Below, one piece after another: positions 17,201 through 27,697 of a DNA stretch of 64,000 nt. Source of the DNA: Neptunicella marina (GTDB lineage: Bacteria; Pseudomonadota; Gammaproteobacteria; Enterobacterales; Alteromonadaceae). Below the pieces are notes generated by a model that searched no databases, was not told the origin of the DNA, and saw only the letters and a program-made list of their open reading frames with translations. The stretch lies in contig NZ_JACNEP010000002.1 of NCBI RefSeq assembly GCF_014270035.1, positions 1-64,000 of the forward strand. The letters run 5' to 3'. The first letter of the stretch is position 1, and every line of letters starts with the position of its first letter. The position numbers were made by a program, and so were the translations under genes.

Positions 17201-18779
17201 AATGCAATTCGTTGATGAAAACACGAGAACCTGTGCCGGAGTCTGGTGTTTGACCAGTATCTCCACCTGTATTACCCCCGGTGTCTCCGCCCGTATCGCC
17301 ACCTGTATCACCGCCAGTGCTGTCATCGATGTCCGGACAATCCGTTGCAGTAAATAATTTACTTACCCACTCCGGGTGATCAATAAAGGGGTTACGGTTC
17401 CCTTGTAATTCATAAATACGGTTATTACGCGTTTGCTCGAAACTGTCTACCGGATCGGCATTGTTCCATTCAATCAAACGACATAGACGGCCTAATTCTG
17501 GCGCCGTGCTGCCTTTGGTAGAGTATTCAACCAGATTCAAATCAGGTGTTACATCAAACCCTTCATAACGCACATCCATGTACATCAGCATACGCGCAAC
17601 GTCACCTTTCACCGCATCACGTGGCTCGAAGGAATTAGTATCTTTGAAATTTTCAGGCGCTTCGGTTACTGGATTGGCACTTTTATCAAAATCCAGGTTA
17701 CTGCGCTCACCGTTGATTGAAACATCTGACGGACGTAAGTGATGGATATCGGTGTAAGCTTCATTGGCTTGTGAACTAAAACCATGACTTTTAGCCCAAA
17801 CGTGTTCACGATTCCAACGATTTTCATCGTCAGATGCATTGCTACCTGTCGCATTCGACATCTTGGCGGCTGATACACCTTTATAAATCAGAATGAGATT
17901 ATCTGAGTTGTTAGGATCTTCATCGGTATAAGTCAGTGCTGACCAAACTTCATTATATGTCAGTACTTTTTCATGTTTTATCGCATCACTGAGGGCTAAT
18001 TTGATTTCAGCCTTAGAGTGTTCTGCATTAATTTCGCTGTACACATTAGCGTAGTAGCTGGCGTCATCAAACTGGCTACTGTCTTTTATTTTAGTCAGCT
18101 CATCACAATTAACACACACTGACGCCGGGACAGTATCCGAATTATCGCTTCCGCCTGTCTCACCACCGGTATCACCGCCAGTGTCTCCACCCGTTGCATC
18201 TGTTGCAAAACTATTTAAAGGAAAAGGGGTGGTTGCACTACTGTTTTTGCTTTCACCATCATTGACATTGATGCCGCTGAAAGTCCAGTCACTTAAAGTA
18301 AATAACGCACCAGAGGCATCGGTGTTCGCTTTACGATAAGCCCAACCATCAAGATATTCCCAATCTTTACCTGAGCCATCAACACCAACCTGACCATAAA
18401 CATCAACAACCTGATTGTTACAGTAAAGTTCGATCGCATCATCACCATTTATATTGGCAACACTACTGCTGTAATCTGCCGCTTGATCAAAATAAGCCTG
18501 GAATTCATCAGCACCATAAACAATGTGGATATACTGACCGGCAGCCGCTGGTACAGCATCAAACACCAGTTTAGGACTTCCATTGGAAACAGCACCATTG
18601 TTTGAGTTGCTAACGCCACACTGACTCAAATCGGTGATATTATTTTTAACGTAAACTTCAATAACTTTGGGTTTACCGCCCGAAAGCGGGCCATCGAATA
18701 CGCCACTGATAAGCATATCTGCAGCCTGTGACACAGGCGCACAAATAAGCCCAAGTAGCAACGGATACTTGAGTTTCAT
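14292..18779 (-). CDS. Secreted multidomain nuclease (endonuclease I + ExeM/NucH-type) with C-terminal dockerin
   Basis: The 1495-residue product has a signal peptide (1-19) and an N-terminal lamin-tail-like domain (about 20-190). A GGDTGG linker leads to an endonuclease I domain (about 225-490) with NREHVWAKSHGF and DIHHLRPSD. A second GGDTGG linker (about 487-507) is followed by two lamin-tail-like repeats beginning at FINELHYDN (about 515) and FINEIHYDN (about 680). An OB-like domain lies at about 860-1090, and an endonuclease/exonuclease/phosphatase domain at about 1113-1430 has VKVASLNVLNLF, MEIEND, IIGDLNSNAKEDP and SDHDPVVISL. It ends in a type I dockerin with two calcium loops at 1439-1450 (DVNGDGNVDMND) and 1472-1483 (DFDGDGLISFAD). 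The ribosome-binding site is AGGAGAG. It probably degrades extracellular DNA. Two unrelated nuclease domains in one chain is unusual. Confidence 0.9.
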   Translation of the reverse strand: MKLKYPLLLGLICAPVSQAADMLISGVFDGPLSGGKPKVIEVYVKNNITDLSQCGVSNSNNGAVSNGSPKLVFDAVPAAAGQYIHIVYGADEFQAYFDQAADYSSSVANINGDDAIELYCNNQVVDVYGQVGVDGSGKDWEYLDGWAYRKANTDASGALFTLSDWTFSGINVNDGESKNSSATTPFPLNSFATDATGGDTGGDTGGETGGSDNSDTVPASVCVNCDELTKIKDSSQFDDASYYANVYSEINAEHSKAEIKLALSDAIKHEKVLTYNEVWSALTYTDEDPNNSDNLILIYKGVSAAKMSNATGSNASDDENRWNREHVWAKSHGFSSQANEAYTDIHHLRPSDVSINGERSNLDFDKSANPVTEAPENFKDTNSFEPRDAVKGDVARMLMYMDVRYEGFDVTPDLNLVEYSTKGSTAPELGRLCRLIEWNNADPVDSFEQTRNNRIYELQGNRNPFIDHPEWVSKLFTATDCPDIDDSTGGDTGGDTGGDTGGNTGGDTGQTPDSGTGSRVFINELHYDNSSTDAGEAVEVAGPAGTDLAEYSIVFYNGNGGASYKTVALSGVLTDQLNGFGTASFDVAGIQNGSPDGLALVKGDTVISFISYEGEMVAVGGPADGMTSTDIGVSEPGSTPVGYSLQLVGTGALSSDFTWAEAKNSTFGSINSDQTFVAAKPFINEIHYDNDSTDVDEAIEIAGVAGTDLAGMSLVLYNGSNNSTYNTLALSGVIPDEGNGFGAVAFIYPGNGLQNGSKDGVALVDIDGSVIEFLSYEGVLTAANGPAQGMTSTDIGVSESGATQIGQSMQLTGNGYKSADFSWVANAAKSYGLINAEQTFGSGSSEPTDPTDPPVAELGACFDPATLISAVQGDGFESPLVNQTVVIEGVVTASFPQSKGYYVQEEASDEDGNPLTSEGVLVYSNAASLPVAGSIVRVKGEVVEYYEKTEINEDAVITDCGTGTIAATQISLPFASEQAREALEGMYVTTIQDLMVTDSYDLGTYGDLTLSNGRIFTPTNLYLPGSAEAIALAATNQLNKVTLDDNMSGRNPADIIWPTGGLSASNTVRTGDSVASVNGIFDYAFSKFRIYPTSDVTFLNTNPRTPEPEIMPGNVKVASLNVLNLFNGDGQGGGFPTSRGADTNVEFERQITKTVAAISAINADIVGLMEIENDADQGQFSTIAQLTERLNAELGAGTYAYIDAGKFGSDVIATAMLYKPAVVTPVGAVKILDESNSIQDANGPLFEVEYRNRPSLNQQFSLNENGEKLVVSVNHLKSKGSGCGAGDDSTNGQGSCNLTRTRAAQALTTFIAQEFPDTAALIIGDLNSNAKEDPIRQIEQAGYTNLMHHFNGNEAYSYTYGGEFGYLDHGLANSKLLPQVVDAVEWHINADEPTKLDYNMEDKTEAQINDFYAADAYRISDHDPVVISLNLKSSEKSADVNGDGNVDMNDYMAIAMILGATEGSASFNPAADFDGDGLISFADISLWYQKFLSGN

Positions 18780-19116
18780 CTTCTCTCCTAACGTGTAATT
18801 TTATTGGGGTACGCCATTTTTTATGGCTTCTTATTGTCGTTTCTTCCGAGTTACAGAATAAAAGCGAAATATGACTCTAGGATGACAAGTCAGCTCACTA
18901 TTTAAACTATTAATCGGCTGTTTTTATTTTGCACTGAATACTATCAAAAAACAGATGGAAAACAGTAAAATTAGTGACCAATTTTCAGGTATGAAAAATG
19001 TGAACAAATAAAACAATTGCCACTCGATTCAGTAATCTGATTGACAAAGGTGACACGCAAGCTGCACCATAAATAGCAACTGACCAAGAAATACAACAAA
19101 AAGACAGGTATCCCAC
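18780..19116. other. Divergent intergenic region, no gene
   Basis: This region separates the nuclease operon (minus) from a plus-strand hypothetical gene. It is AT-rich. A small GCCAT/ATGGC hairpin lies near 18812-18827 in the nuclease leader. A TTGACA sequence at 19041-19046 may be part of the promoter of the rightward gene, but a -10 box at normal spacing is not evident. Confidence 0.5.
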
Positions 19117-19530
19117 ATGGAGATGACACAAGAAGACGTGCAGCACTTAATGAGCGATAGTGCACAAAACGCCATAGAAACCACCCGGGAAGAATTCAAT
19201 ATTGAGCTGGATAACAGCGTGGAAAGTGTGGGCTTAGTTGATGATATTATTTTGAGCTGGGTAGCAAAGTACCGGGATCAGGTGTTGGAAGATCAAGCCG
19301 TTTTTACGCTATGTAATATTTATGGCGCTTATGTAGGGGAAATTTTCCGCCAAACTTTGGGTGGCCAGTGGCATTATGATAATTCCAACCCGGATGCACC
19401 TTATATCGTACTGGAATACGCCGGGCACTCCTATGCGTTTGCAGGAATCTGTTATCAGCGCTTAGTCAATGACAGCAATGTTAGCGTTAAAAACTATTTT
19501 GAAGCGGCTGTATCTAATAATACTCAATAA
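19117..19530 (+). CDS. Hypothetical protein, 137 aa
   Basis: I do not recognise this protein. It is acidic, cytoplasmic-looking and without signal or membrane segments. A conserved-looking core, FTLCNIYGAYVGEIFRQTLG then W and PDAPYIVLEY, suggests a small alpha/beta domain. The ATG at 19117 is preceded by a weak AGGTATC; an alternative ATG lies two codons later. It stands alone between divergent and convergent neighbours and its stop is 2 bp from the end of the convergent gene at 19533. Confidence 0.7.
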   Translation: MEMTQEDVQHLMSDSAQNAIETTREEFNIELDNSVESVGLVDDIILSWVAKYRDQVLEDQAVFTLCNIYGAYVGEIFRQTLGGQWHYDNSNPDAPYIVLEYAGHSYAFAGICYQRLVNDSNVSVKNYFEAAVSNNTQ

Positions 19531-19532
19531 TC

Positions 19533-20021
19533 TCATTCAGATTGGCTTTGCGGATTGGGAAGTCGCCAGTCCGCAAAAAGCCCTTTCAAATAACGGCTGT
19601 TAAGCAGATACAATACCCACAGTAAATCTCCCACCAAAACCAACGCCAATAGCCAACTAAATGCCCACTGCACACCTAGTGCCTGTTGAAGATGTATAAA
19701 CAGATCAGCTATCAAACTTATAATAAGAAGAGGCTTACAACAATTGAAGGGCCAGTATAGGTTGTTTTTCCACAGCTTTTGGCGATAGCTAATAATGACC
19801 AAACTCAGCAATGGCGGGATACCTAACATTAGTCCCAGGTAGAAGTCACTTTTAAGTGGATACAGTAGTTTTAAAATATCGTTACCACTTTGGCGAGTTG
19901 CCAGCGCAATAACCAACACCAGGAAAGCACGTAATAAAAACAAATGACATATAATCAAAGCTTTGGGCGGTATTAGCCGCCCTTGCTCATCATAACACTC
20001 GAGCGGAAAAAGCAGTTTCAC
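19533..20021 (-). CDS. DUF2919 inner-membrane protein (YfeZ-like)
   Basis: This 162-residue integral membrane protein has about four hydrophobic helices (near 25-42, 60-77, 95-112 and 118-138). An N-terminal FPLECYDEQGRLIPPKALI segment resembles the DUF2919 family (E. coli YfeZ), whose function is unknown. It lies 6 bp after ligA and is probably cotranscribed with zipA-ligA. Confidence 0.7.
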   Translation of the reverse strand: MKLLFPLECYDEQGRLIPPKALIICHLFLLRAFLVLVIALATRQSGNDILKLLYPLKSDFYLGLMLGIPPLLSLVIISYRQKLWKNNLYWPFNCCKPLLIISLIADLFIHLQQALGVQWAFSWLLALVLVGDLLWVLYLLNSRYLKGLFADWRLPNPQSQSE

Positions 20022-20027
20022 AAGCGC

Positions 20028-22064
<2,037 letters not shown>

Positions 22065-22084
22065 TTACCTGAATAAAAGCAATA

Positions 22085-22103
22085 CGCCCTGCAGTGCAGG
22101 GCG
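22085..22103. repeat. Palindromic stem-loop between zipA and ligA
   Basis: CGCCCTG, CAGTG, CAGGGCG forms a perfect 7-bp stem (the whole 19 bases are symmetrical). On the minus strand it lies between the zipA stop and the ligA start. No clean T tract follows, so it is probably a partial attenuator or an mRNA-stability element. Confidence 0.55.
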
Positions 22104-22130
22104 AGATGTAATGGACTTAACAAAGATGGA

Positions 22131-23288
22131 TTATGACGATTTGCGCAACATGCGGCGGCGTTCAGATTCACGGATCTTTTCCATGTATTGTTGCAAACCT
22201 TGCTTGGTCAGGACTGAACGACGGCCATCAAGAATTTGCCCACCAAATTCGTCTGATATTTTACGTGCTGCATTATGCATCATATTAAATACCTGACGCG
22301 GATCACCTTCAATCGGCAATACCATAAATAACGATACGCCCTGGGTGGTGAAGTTTTCCATATTGTCGATATCAAATACGCCGGGACGGAACATATTGGC
22401 CATACTAAATAAAATAGGGCCTTTACCGTTACTGTTAACATGGCGATGGAAGATATCCTGATCACCAAACTTAAAACCAAGTGTAAGTAACAGTGGCAAC
22501 AGTGCAGAACCCGGAATTTTTTGCCCTTCAGCTACTTTCACATTCAGAATCAATACTTCCTGTTCTTCTGCAGGTGCGGGCTGATTGGCCTCACCTTCGG
22601 TTTGTGGGCTTTCCTCGTCTTCAAAATCAATACGCAGCTGATCTTCAGCTAATTTGGGATCTTTACGGCGCCCGCGTTTAAGCGGCTTTTCTGCTTTAGC
22701 CACTTTAGGTTGTTCATCAACCTCGCCAAAACTGGGTTCGCGACGCCCTTGTGTATCTGTTGTGTCATCCAAAAACTGACTTTGCTGGATCACAGGTTCG
22801 ACTTTTTGTGCAGGCTCTGACATATCGGATGAAGGTTTTAGCAAAGACGCTGGCGGTTCCGGATATTCCCCCTTATCGACACTCTGAAATGGCTCTTTTG
22901 AAGTATCTACAATAGGTTTTACATTAATTTGCTGTTCAGATGCGTCGATCTGACTAAAACGTTCGGGATTTACTTGTGGCTCAGGATTTTCCCGGACAGA
23001 TTGAGATTGCTCTGATATCGGCATCTCATCAGCCGGCTCTTCAACATCAGGCTCAACCAACTCTTTCGGCACCACACGCACCTGACCAATGCCATCACTG
23101 TCGTATCCCTGATTGGCACGGCTGGGGGTGTTTTCATCGTCCAGTTGTTCGGGGTTATCACTGGCTTTTTTAACCGAGCCCCAATCAGCCGATTTATTCG
23201 AATTTTTACGGATGGTCCATAAGCCATGCACCAGTATCCCGGCAATGGCAAATCCCCCTAAAATAATTAACGCGAGCTGCAAATCCAT
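22131..23288 (-). CDS. zipA: Cell division protein ZipA
   Basis: ZipA tethers FtsZ to the inner membrane at the division site. The 385 residues begin with a membrane anchor (about 4-23), then a charged and proline/glutamine-rich linker (about 30-235), and end in the FtsZ-binding domain (about 245-370; VKVAEGQKIPGSALLPLLLTL, FDIDNMENF). It is 12 bp downstream of smc, so the two are probably cotranscribed, and is followed by ligA. Confidence 0.95.
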   Translation of the reverse strand: MDLQLALIILGGFAIAGILVHGLWTIRKNSNKSADWGSVKKASDNPEQLDDENTPSRANQGYDSDGIGQVRVVPKELVEPDVEEPADEMPISEQSQSVRENPEPQVNPERFSQIDASEQQINVKPIVDTSKEPFQSVDKGEYPEPPASLLKPSSDMSEPAQKVEPVIQQSQFLDDTTDTQGRREPSFGEVDEQPKVAKAEKPLKRGRRKDPKLAEDQLRIDFEDEESPQTEGEANQPAPAEEQEVLILNVKVAEGQKIPGSALLPLLLTLGFKFGDQDIFHRHVNSNGKGPILFSMANMFRPGVFDIDNMENFTTQGVSLFMVLPIEGDPRQVFNMMHNAARKISDEFGGQILDGRRSVLTKQGLQQYMEKIRESERRRMLRKSS

Positions 23289-23300
23289 TAATTTATCTTT

Positions 23301-26300
23301 TTATGCTTCAGCAAGAGCGACAGCTTCTTCTACATCAACGGCCACCATGCGTGATACGCCCGGCTCTGCCATTGTGACACCTGTTAGGTGGGTTGCCATC
23401 TCCATCGCTATTTTGTTATGAGTAATATAAATAAACTGTACGCTTTTCGACATTTCCGACACCAGTTTACAGAATCGCATTACGTTTGCATCATCCAAAG
23501 GTGCATCAACTTCGTCCAACATACAAAAAGGCGCCGGATTTAACCGGAAAATCGCAAAGACCAATGATAAAGCGGTCAGCGCTTTTTCTCCACCAGAAAG
23601 AAGATGAATTGTGCTATTTTTCTTGCCCGGTGGTTGCGCCATAATGGTCACACCGGTTTCCAGCAAGTCATCTTCGGTTAATTCAAGTGATGCGGCACCA
23701 CCGCCAAACACTTTGGGAAACAGCATTTGCAAGTCTTCATTTACCTGCGTGAAGGTGTGCTTAAAGCGGCTGCGAGTTTCGCGATCTATTTTACGAATGG
23801 CGTCTTCCAGTGTTTCCATGGCACTGGTTAAATCTTCATGCTGGGTATCAAGATGGCGTTTGCGCTCTGATTGAATCTCAAATTCTTCCACCGCGGCTAA
23901 GTTTACAGCACCCAAACGGCTCACCGACTGCTGAACTTTATCTAAATCTTTTTGCCACTGACCTTCTTCGGCTTCGGCCGGTAAATCTTCCAGCAGCTGT
24001 TTTAGTCCCATATCAATTTCAGGTAGTTGTTCTAACACTGCGTTAGCACGAACACGATGACCTTCACTTTCCACGCGTAAGCTTTCTTGCTGCGAACGCA
24101 ACTGGCTAATTTGCTCATTAATTGCCTGCTGACCTTTTTGACTATCGGCCAGAACCGCTTCCACTTCCGATAATTGCTGCGCGACTTCAATACGCTGGCT
24201 TTCAAGCCCGGCACGCTGTTCCAGCCAGATTTGCATTTGCTCTGCCTGTTCTTCCATTGGCAAATGCAGTTCCTGCTGTTCACTTTGCAATTGCTGGTGA
24301 CGTTCACTTAACTGCATTACCAGTTTTTGCGCGCGTTGCATTCCTTCACGACGAGATTGCAATTGGCTGTTCACGGTTTGCCAGTTGAGCGCATGTTGAT
24401 GTTGTTGCTGTTTGATTTGTTCAGCTTGTTGTTTGGCCAGTGTCAGGTTGTTTTCTGCCAACTCTTTTTGTTGCTCAAGTTCAGGTAATTGCATAGCCAG
24501 CTCTTCGGCTTGCATCGCAATTTCCTGCAACTGTTCAGACATGTCTTCCTGCTGCAATTGTTCCTGTTCAAGCTGCTCGTTGGTAAGCTCAATATCCTGA
24601 TGTAACTTATCCAGCCTTTGCTGACTTTGTTGCTGTTGCTGACGTGCAACCTGCAATTCGGAACGTTTTTCAGTTAACTGGCTGTATGCCTGTTGCTGCG
24701 CATTTTGCTGTTGCTGACGCTGGCTTTGATTTTGTTGTTGCAGCTGCTCGTTTTGCGCTAACTGCTCATTGAGCTGCTCGATATCGCCATGCAATTTTGG
24801 CAAGGTATTTTCGAGTTCTTCAATTTTTGCAGCACGCTCTAACACGCCACTTTGATTATTTTTACTACCAAATAATGCCCAGTCCTGACCTCGCCAATAA
24901 CCATTCTGGGTGATCACTGATTGTCCGGGCTGCAACACTTGCTGTTCTGCCTGCTCAATATCTGGAGCAAGCAGAATTTGAGTTAACAAGTTTGGCAGTT
25001 TGTCACTGGTGACCTTGGATGCCAGCGTATTGGCTGGTTTATCGGTTGTCATGCTGTGTTCAAACAGTAACTGGCTACCGGGGTTAGTGGGTAATCGCAA
25101 ATACTCAGCTACTACCGGGCTGGCAATAACATGTTGCAAGGCTGTTTCCAGTGCGCTTTGCCATTGTGGTTCTACCTGCAATATTTCCCATAAAGGCCTG
25201 GATGCAAGTTGCTGTTGCTCCAGCCACTGATTAAAACTGTTATCCTGCGATGCAGCCTGCAAGGTTTTAAGTGATCGCAGTTCTGCGTTAAGTTCAGCCA
25301 ACTGCGATTTTTGCTCATTTAACTGATTATTTAATTCGCGCTGTTGTTCGCCTAATTGCTGATGCTGCGCTTGTAATGCTTCACTGGCATGTTGCATCTC
25401 ATTGTATTTGGCTTCTGCCTGCTCAACCGCCTCTTCCAGTTCAATGAAATGTTCATCACTATCAACCTGTTGCAGTAATTGCTGCTCTTGTTGCAATTCC
25501 ATAAGACGCTGCGAGGTACGCTGCTGCATGGCGTTGAGTGAACTAAGCTGAGTTTCCAGTAGTTGTTTGCGTTGCTCACACTGCTGTTGCTGTTGCTGAG
25601 ACTGACGCCAGTTAGCTTGTTTATCATCAAACTGCTGCTGTTTGCTTTCCAGTTCAGTTTCCAGTTGCTCCAGCTGCATTTCCAGCATTTCCGTTTGCGG
25701 CTCGAGCGATTCAGCCTGCATTTCCAGCTCTTCAAGCTGCGCTTCATCGGCTTGCTGATGGGCCTGTTGTTCACCAATATCAAAGGCTAACTTATCGATT
25801 TCCTGGCTAATTTGTTGGCGGCGCATTTTTTGATGCAGCTGATTTTGCTCAAGCCGGGTAATTTCGTTACTTAACTTAAATAACTGCTGCTGGATATCAT
25901 CCTGCTGTTGTTTGAAATCAGCTTGTTGCTGCTGATATTCCAGCATGCCTTTTTCACTACCACGCTGCTTGGCCACAAAAGCCTGCAACTGGTTTTCCAG
26001 CTCTTCAATGCGTGTTTCAAGCCCTTCACACAAATCACTGTATTTAACCCAACGTATGGCGGCCAGTTGACCTTTCAGTGTGCGCTCTTGTGCTTTAAGT
26101 TCTTTATACCGCCTGGCAGCTGCGGCCTGGCGTTGCAGTTTATCGATTTGCTGACCCAGCTCATCCCGCACATCGGTGAGGCGTTCTAAATTATCTTTGG
26201 TGTGACGAATACGATTTTCGGTATCGCGGCGACGTTCTTTATATTTAGAAATACCGGCCGCTTCTTCGATAAAAATACGTAAATCCTGTGGCTTGGATTC

Positions 26301-26759
26301 GATTAAGCGGGAAATCATGCCCTGCTCGATAATGGCATAACTACGCGGACCCAACCCGGTGCCTAAAAACAGATCAGTTACATCACGGCGACGGCATTTA
26401 TTGCCATTTAAATAATAGGTTGAAATGGCTTCGCGGGTGACAACACGTTTTATCGATAACTCATTGTATTGGGCATATTCACCCTCTATGCGATCACCTG
26501 CGTTCTCAAAAACCAGTTCCACACTAGATTGCGAAACAGGTTTACGCGCTGTCGAGCCGTTAAAAATAACGTCTGTCATGGCATCGCCACGCAGATTCTT
26601 TGCAGAGGACTCACCTAATACCCAACGCACCGCATCGATAACATTCGACTTGCCGCAGCCATTAGGGCCGACGATGGCAGTCATGTCATCCGGGAACGGA
26701 ATGTTGGTGGGGTCGACAAAGGATTTAAAACCAGCCAACCGGATTTTTTTCAGGCGCAT
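23301..26759 (-). CDS. smc: Chromosome partition protein Smc
   Basis: Smc is the ATPase core of the bacterial condensin. The 1152 residues show Walker A at 31-38 (GPNGCGKS), two long coiled-coil arms, a central hinge (about 500-640), the ABC signature LLSGGEKALTALSL and Walker B FCMLDEVDAPLDD near the C terminus. The coiled coils are extraordinarily rich in glutamine, with runs such as QQQQ and QQQQQ scattered through both arms. Lineages using MukBEF usually lack Smc, which fits placement outside Enterobacterales and Vibrionales. No clear Shine-Dalgarno sequence precedes the ATG. Confidence 0.97.
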   Translation of the reverse strand: MRLKKIRLAGFKSFVDPTNIPFPDDMTAIVGPNGCGKSNVIDAVRWVLGESSAKNLRGDAMTDVIFNGSTARKPVSQSSVELVFENAGDRIEGEYAQYNELSIKRVVTREAISTYYLNGNKCRRRDVTDLFLGTGLGPRSYAIIEQGMISRLIESKPQDLRIFIEEAAGISKYKERRRDTENRIRHTKDNLERLTDVRDELGQQIDKLQRQAAAARRYKELKAQERTLKGQLAAIRWVKYSDLCEGLETRIEELENQLQAFVAKQRGSEKGMLEYQQQQADFKQQQDDIQQQLFKLSNEITRLEQNQLHQKMRRQQISQEIDKLAFDIGEQQAHQQADEAQLEELEMQAESLEPQTEMLEMQLEQLETELESKQQQFDDKQANWRQSQQQQQQCEQRKQLLETQLSSLNAMQQRTSQRLMELQQEQQLLQQVDSDEHFIELEEAVEQAEAKYNEMQHASEALQAQHQQLGEQQRELNNQLNEQKSQLAELNAELRSLKTLQAASQDNSFNQWLEQQQLASRPLWEILQVEPQWQSALETALQHVIASPVVAEYLRLPTNPGSQLLFEHSMTTDKPANTLASKVTSDKLPNLLTQILLAPDIEQAEQQVLQPGQSVITQNGYWRGQDWALFGSKNNQSGVLERAAKIEELENTLPKLHGDIEQLNEQLAQNEQLQQQNQSQRQQQQNAQQQAYSQLTEKRSELQVARQQQQQSQQRLDKLHQDIELTNEQLEQEQLQQEDMSEQLQEIAMQAEELAMQLPELEQQKELAENNLTLAKQQAEQIKQQQHQHALNWQTVNSQLQSRREGMQRAQKLVMQLSERHQQLQSEQQELHLPMEEQAEQMQIWLEQRAGLESQRIEVAQQLSEVEAVLADSQKGQQAINEQISQLRSQQESLRVESEGHRVRANAVLEQLPEIDMGLKQLLEDLPAEAEEGQWQKDLDKVQQSVSRLGAVNLAAVEEFEIQSERKRHLDTQHEDLTSAMETLEDAIRKIDRETRSRFKHTFTQVNEDLQMLFPKVFGGGAASLELTEDDLLETGVTIMAQPPGKKNSTIHLLSGGEKALTALSLVFAIFRLNPAPFCMLDEVDAPLDDANVMRFCKLVSEMSKSVQFIYITHNKIAMEMATHLTGVTMAEPGVSRMVAVDVEEAVALAEA

Positions 26760-26927
26760 CTATTATTATTTTTAAGGCTTTAAAAAAGCTATGCCACATG
26801 TTTGTGACAAATAATGGGTTAATTGATGAAATGTATCAGAAGTCGTTATTTGTAACAATTGGTCAGTTGAGGCGAAACGCGCACTCATTATACTTAGCTT
26901 AATTTCTTATAAGATCATAAGGTTACT

Positions 26928-27674
26928 ATGCAACCGACTCGACAACCCAATATCCCGCGCAGTGGTATCAGTTATTTTTTTCAGGGATTTGAGCTTATTC
27001 AGGTAAAAGGTTTAAAACGTTTTGTACTGGTTCCCCTGCTGGTTAATCTGATTTTATTTATCAGTGCATTTTACTATTTGTTTGGTGAAATCAAACGTTT
27101 GATGGACTGGATGACTGCCAGTATCCCCGATTGGCTTAGCTGGTTGTCCTATATCGCCTGGCCCGTATTATTAATTGCGGTATTAGTCTTATTTAGTTTC
27201 ATTTTTACTACATTGGCCAATTGGCTGGCAGCCCCGTTTAATGGTTTACTGGCTGAGAAAGTAGAACGCCATTTGTCCGGTCAGGTAATGGGGAGTGACG
27301 GCCTAACTGCCATTATTAAAGATATCCCCAGAACACTGGCCCGCGAATGGCGTAAACTGGTTTATTACCTGCCAAGGGCGGTTGGTTTTCTGATTTTATT
27401 CTGGCTTTTACCGGTCGTTGGGCAAATTATCTGGTTTTTGTTTTGTAGCTGGATGATGGCAATACAGTATTGCGATTATGCCTTTGATAATCACAAAGTA
27501 GGTTTTAATCAAATGCGGGATGTTATTGGCCGTGACAAATCGAGTGCTTTTGGTTTTGGTGCTGTAACCTGTTTATTTGGCATGATCCCAATCGTTAATT
27601 TTATTGTCATGCCCGTGGCAATATGCGGTGCCACCGCCATGTGGGTTGACCGATATAAAGCACATTTTAAGTAA
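26928..27674 (+). CDS. cysZ: Sulfate transporter CysZ
   Basis: CysZ is an inner-membrane sulfate channel that feeds cysteine synthesis. The 248 residues have four main hydrophobic segments (about 33-55, 72-100, 145-175 and 210-235) and start with the family-typical GISYFFQGFELIQVKGLKRF. The start follows AAGG. The gene is divergent from smc-zipA, as cysZ is beside zipA in many relatives. Confidence 0.95.
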   Translation: MQPTRQPNIPRSGISYFFQGFELIQVKGLKRFVLVPLLVNLILFISAFYYLFGEIKRLMDWMTASIPDWLSWLSYIAWPVLLIAVLVLFSFIFTTLANWLAAPFNGLLAEKVERHLSGQVMGSDGLTAIIKDIPRTLAREWRKLVYYLPRAVGFLILFWLLPVVGQIIWFLFCSWMMAIQYCDYAFDNHKVGFNQMRDVIGRDKSSAFGFGAVTCLFGMIPIVNFIVMPVAICGATAMWVDRYKAHFK

Positions 27675-27697
27675 CCAAAAACGTTAAGGAAACAAAC

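Noticed and set aside
17260-17330. GGDTGG-coding repeats as a CRISPR or satellite array
   Set aside because: They are short in-frame Gly/Thr linkers inside the nuclease gene, not spaced direct repeats. No cas genes are in the window.
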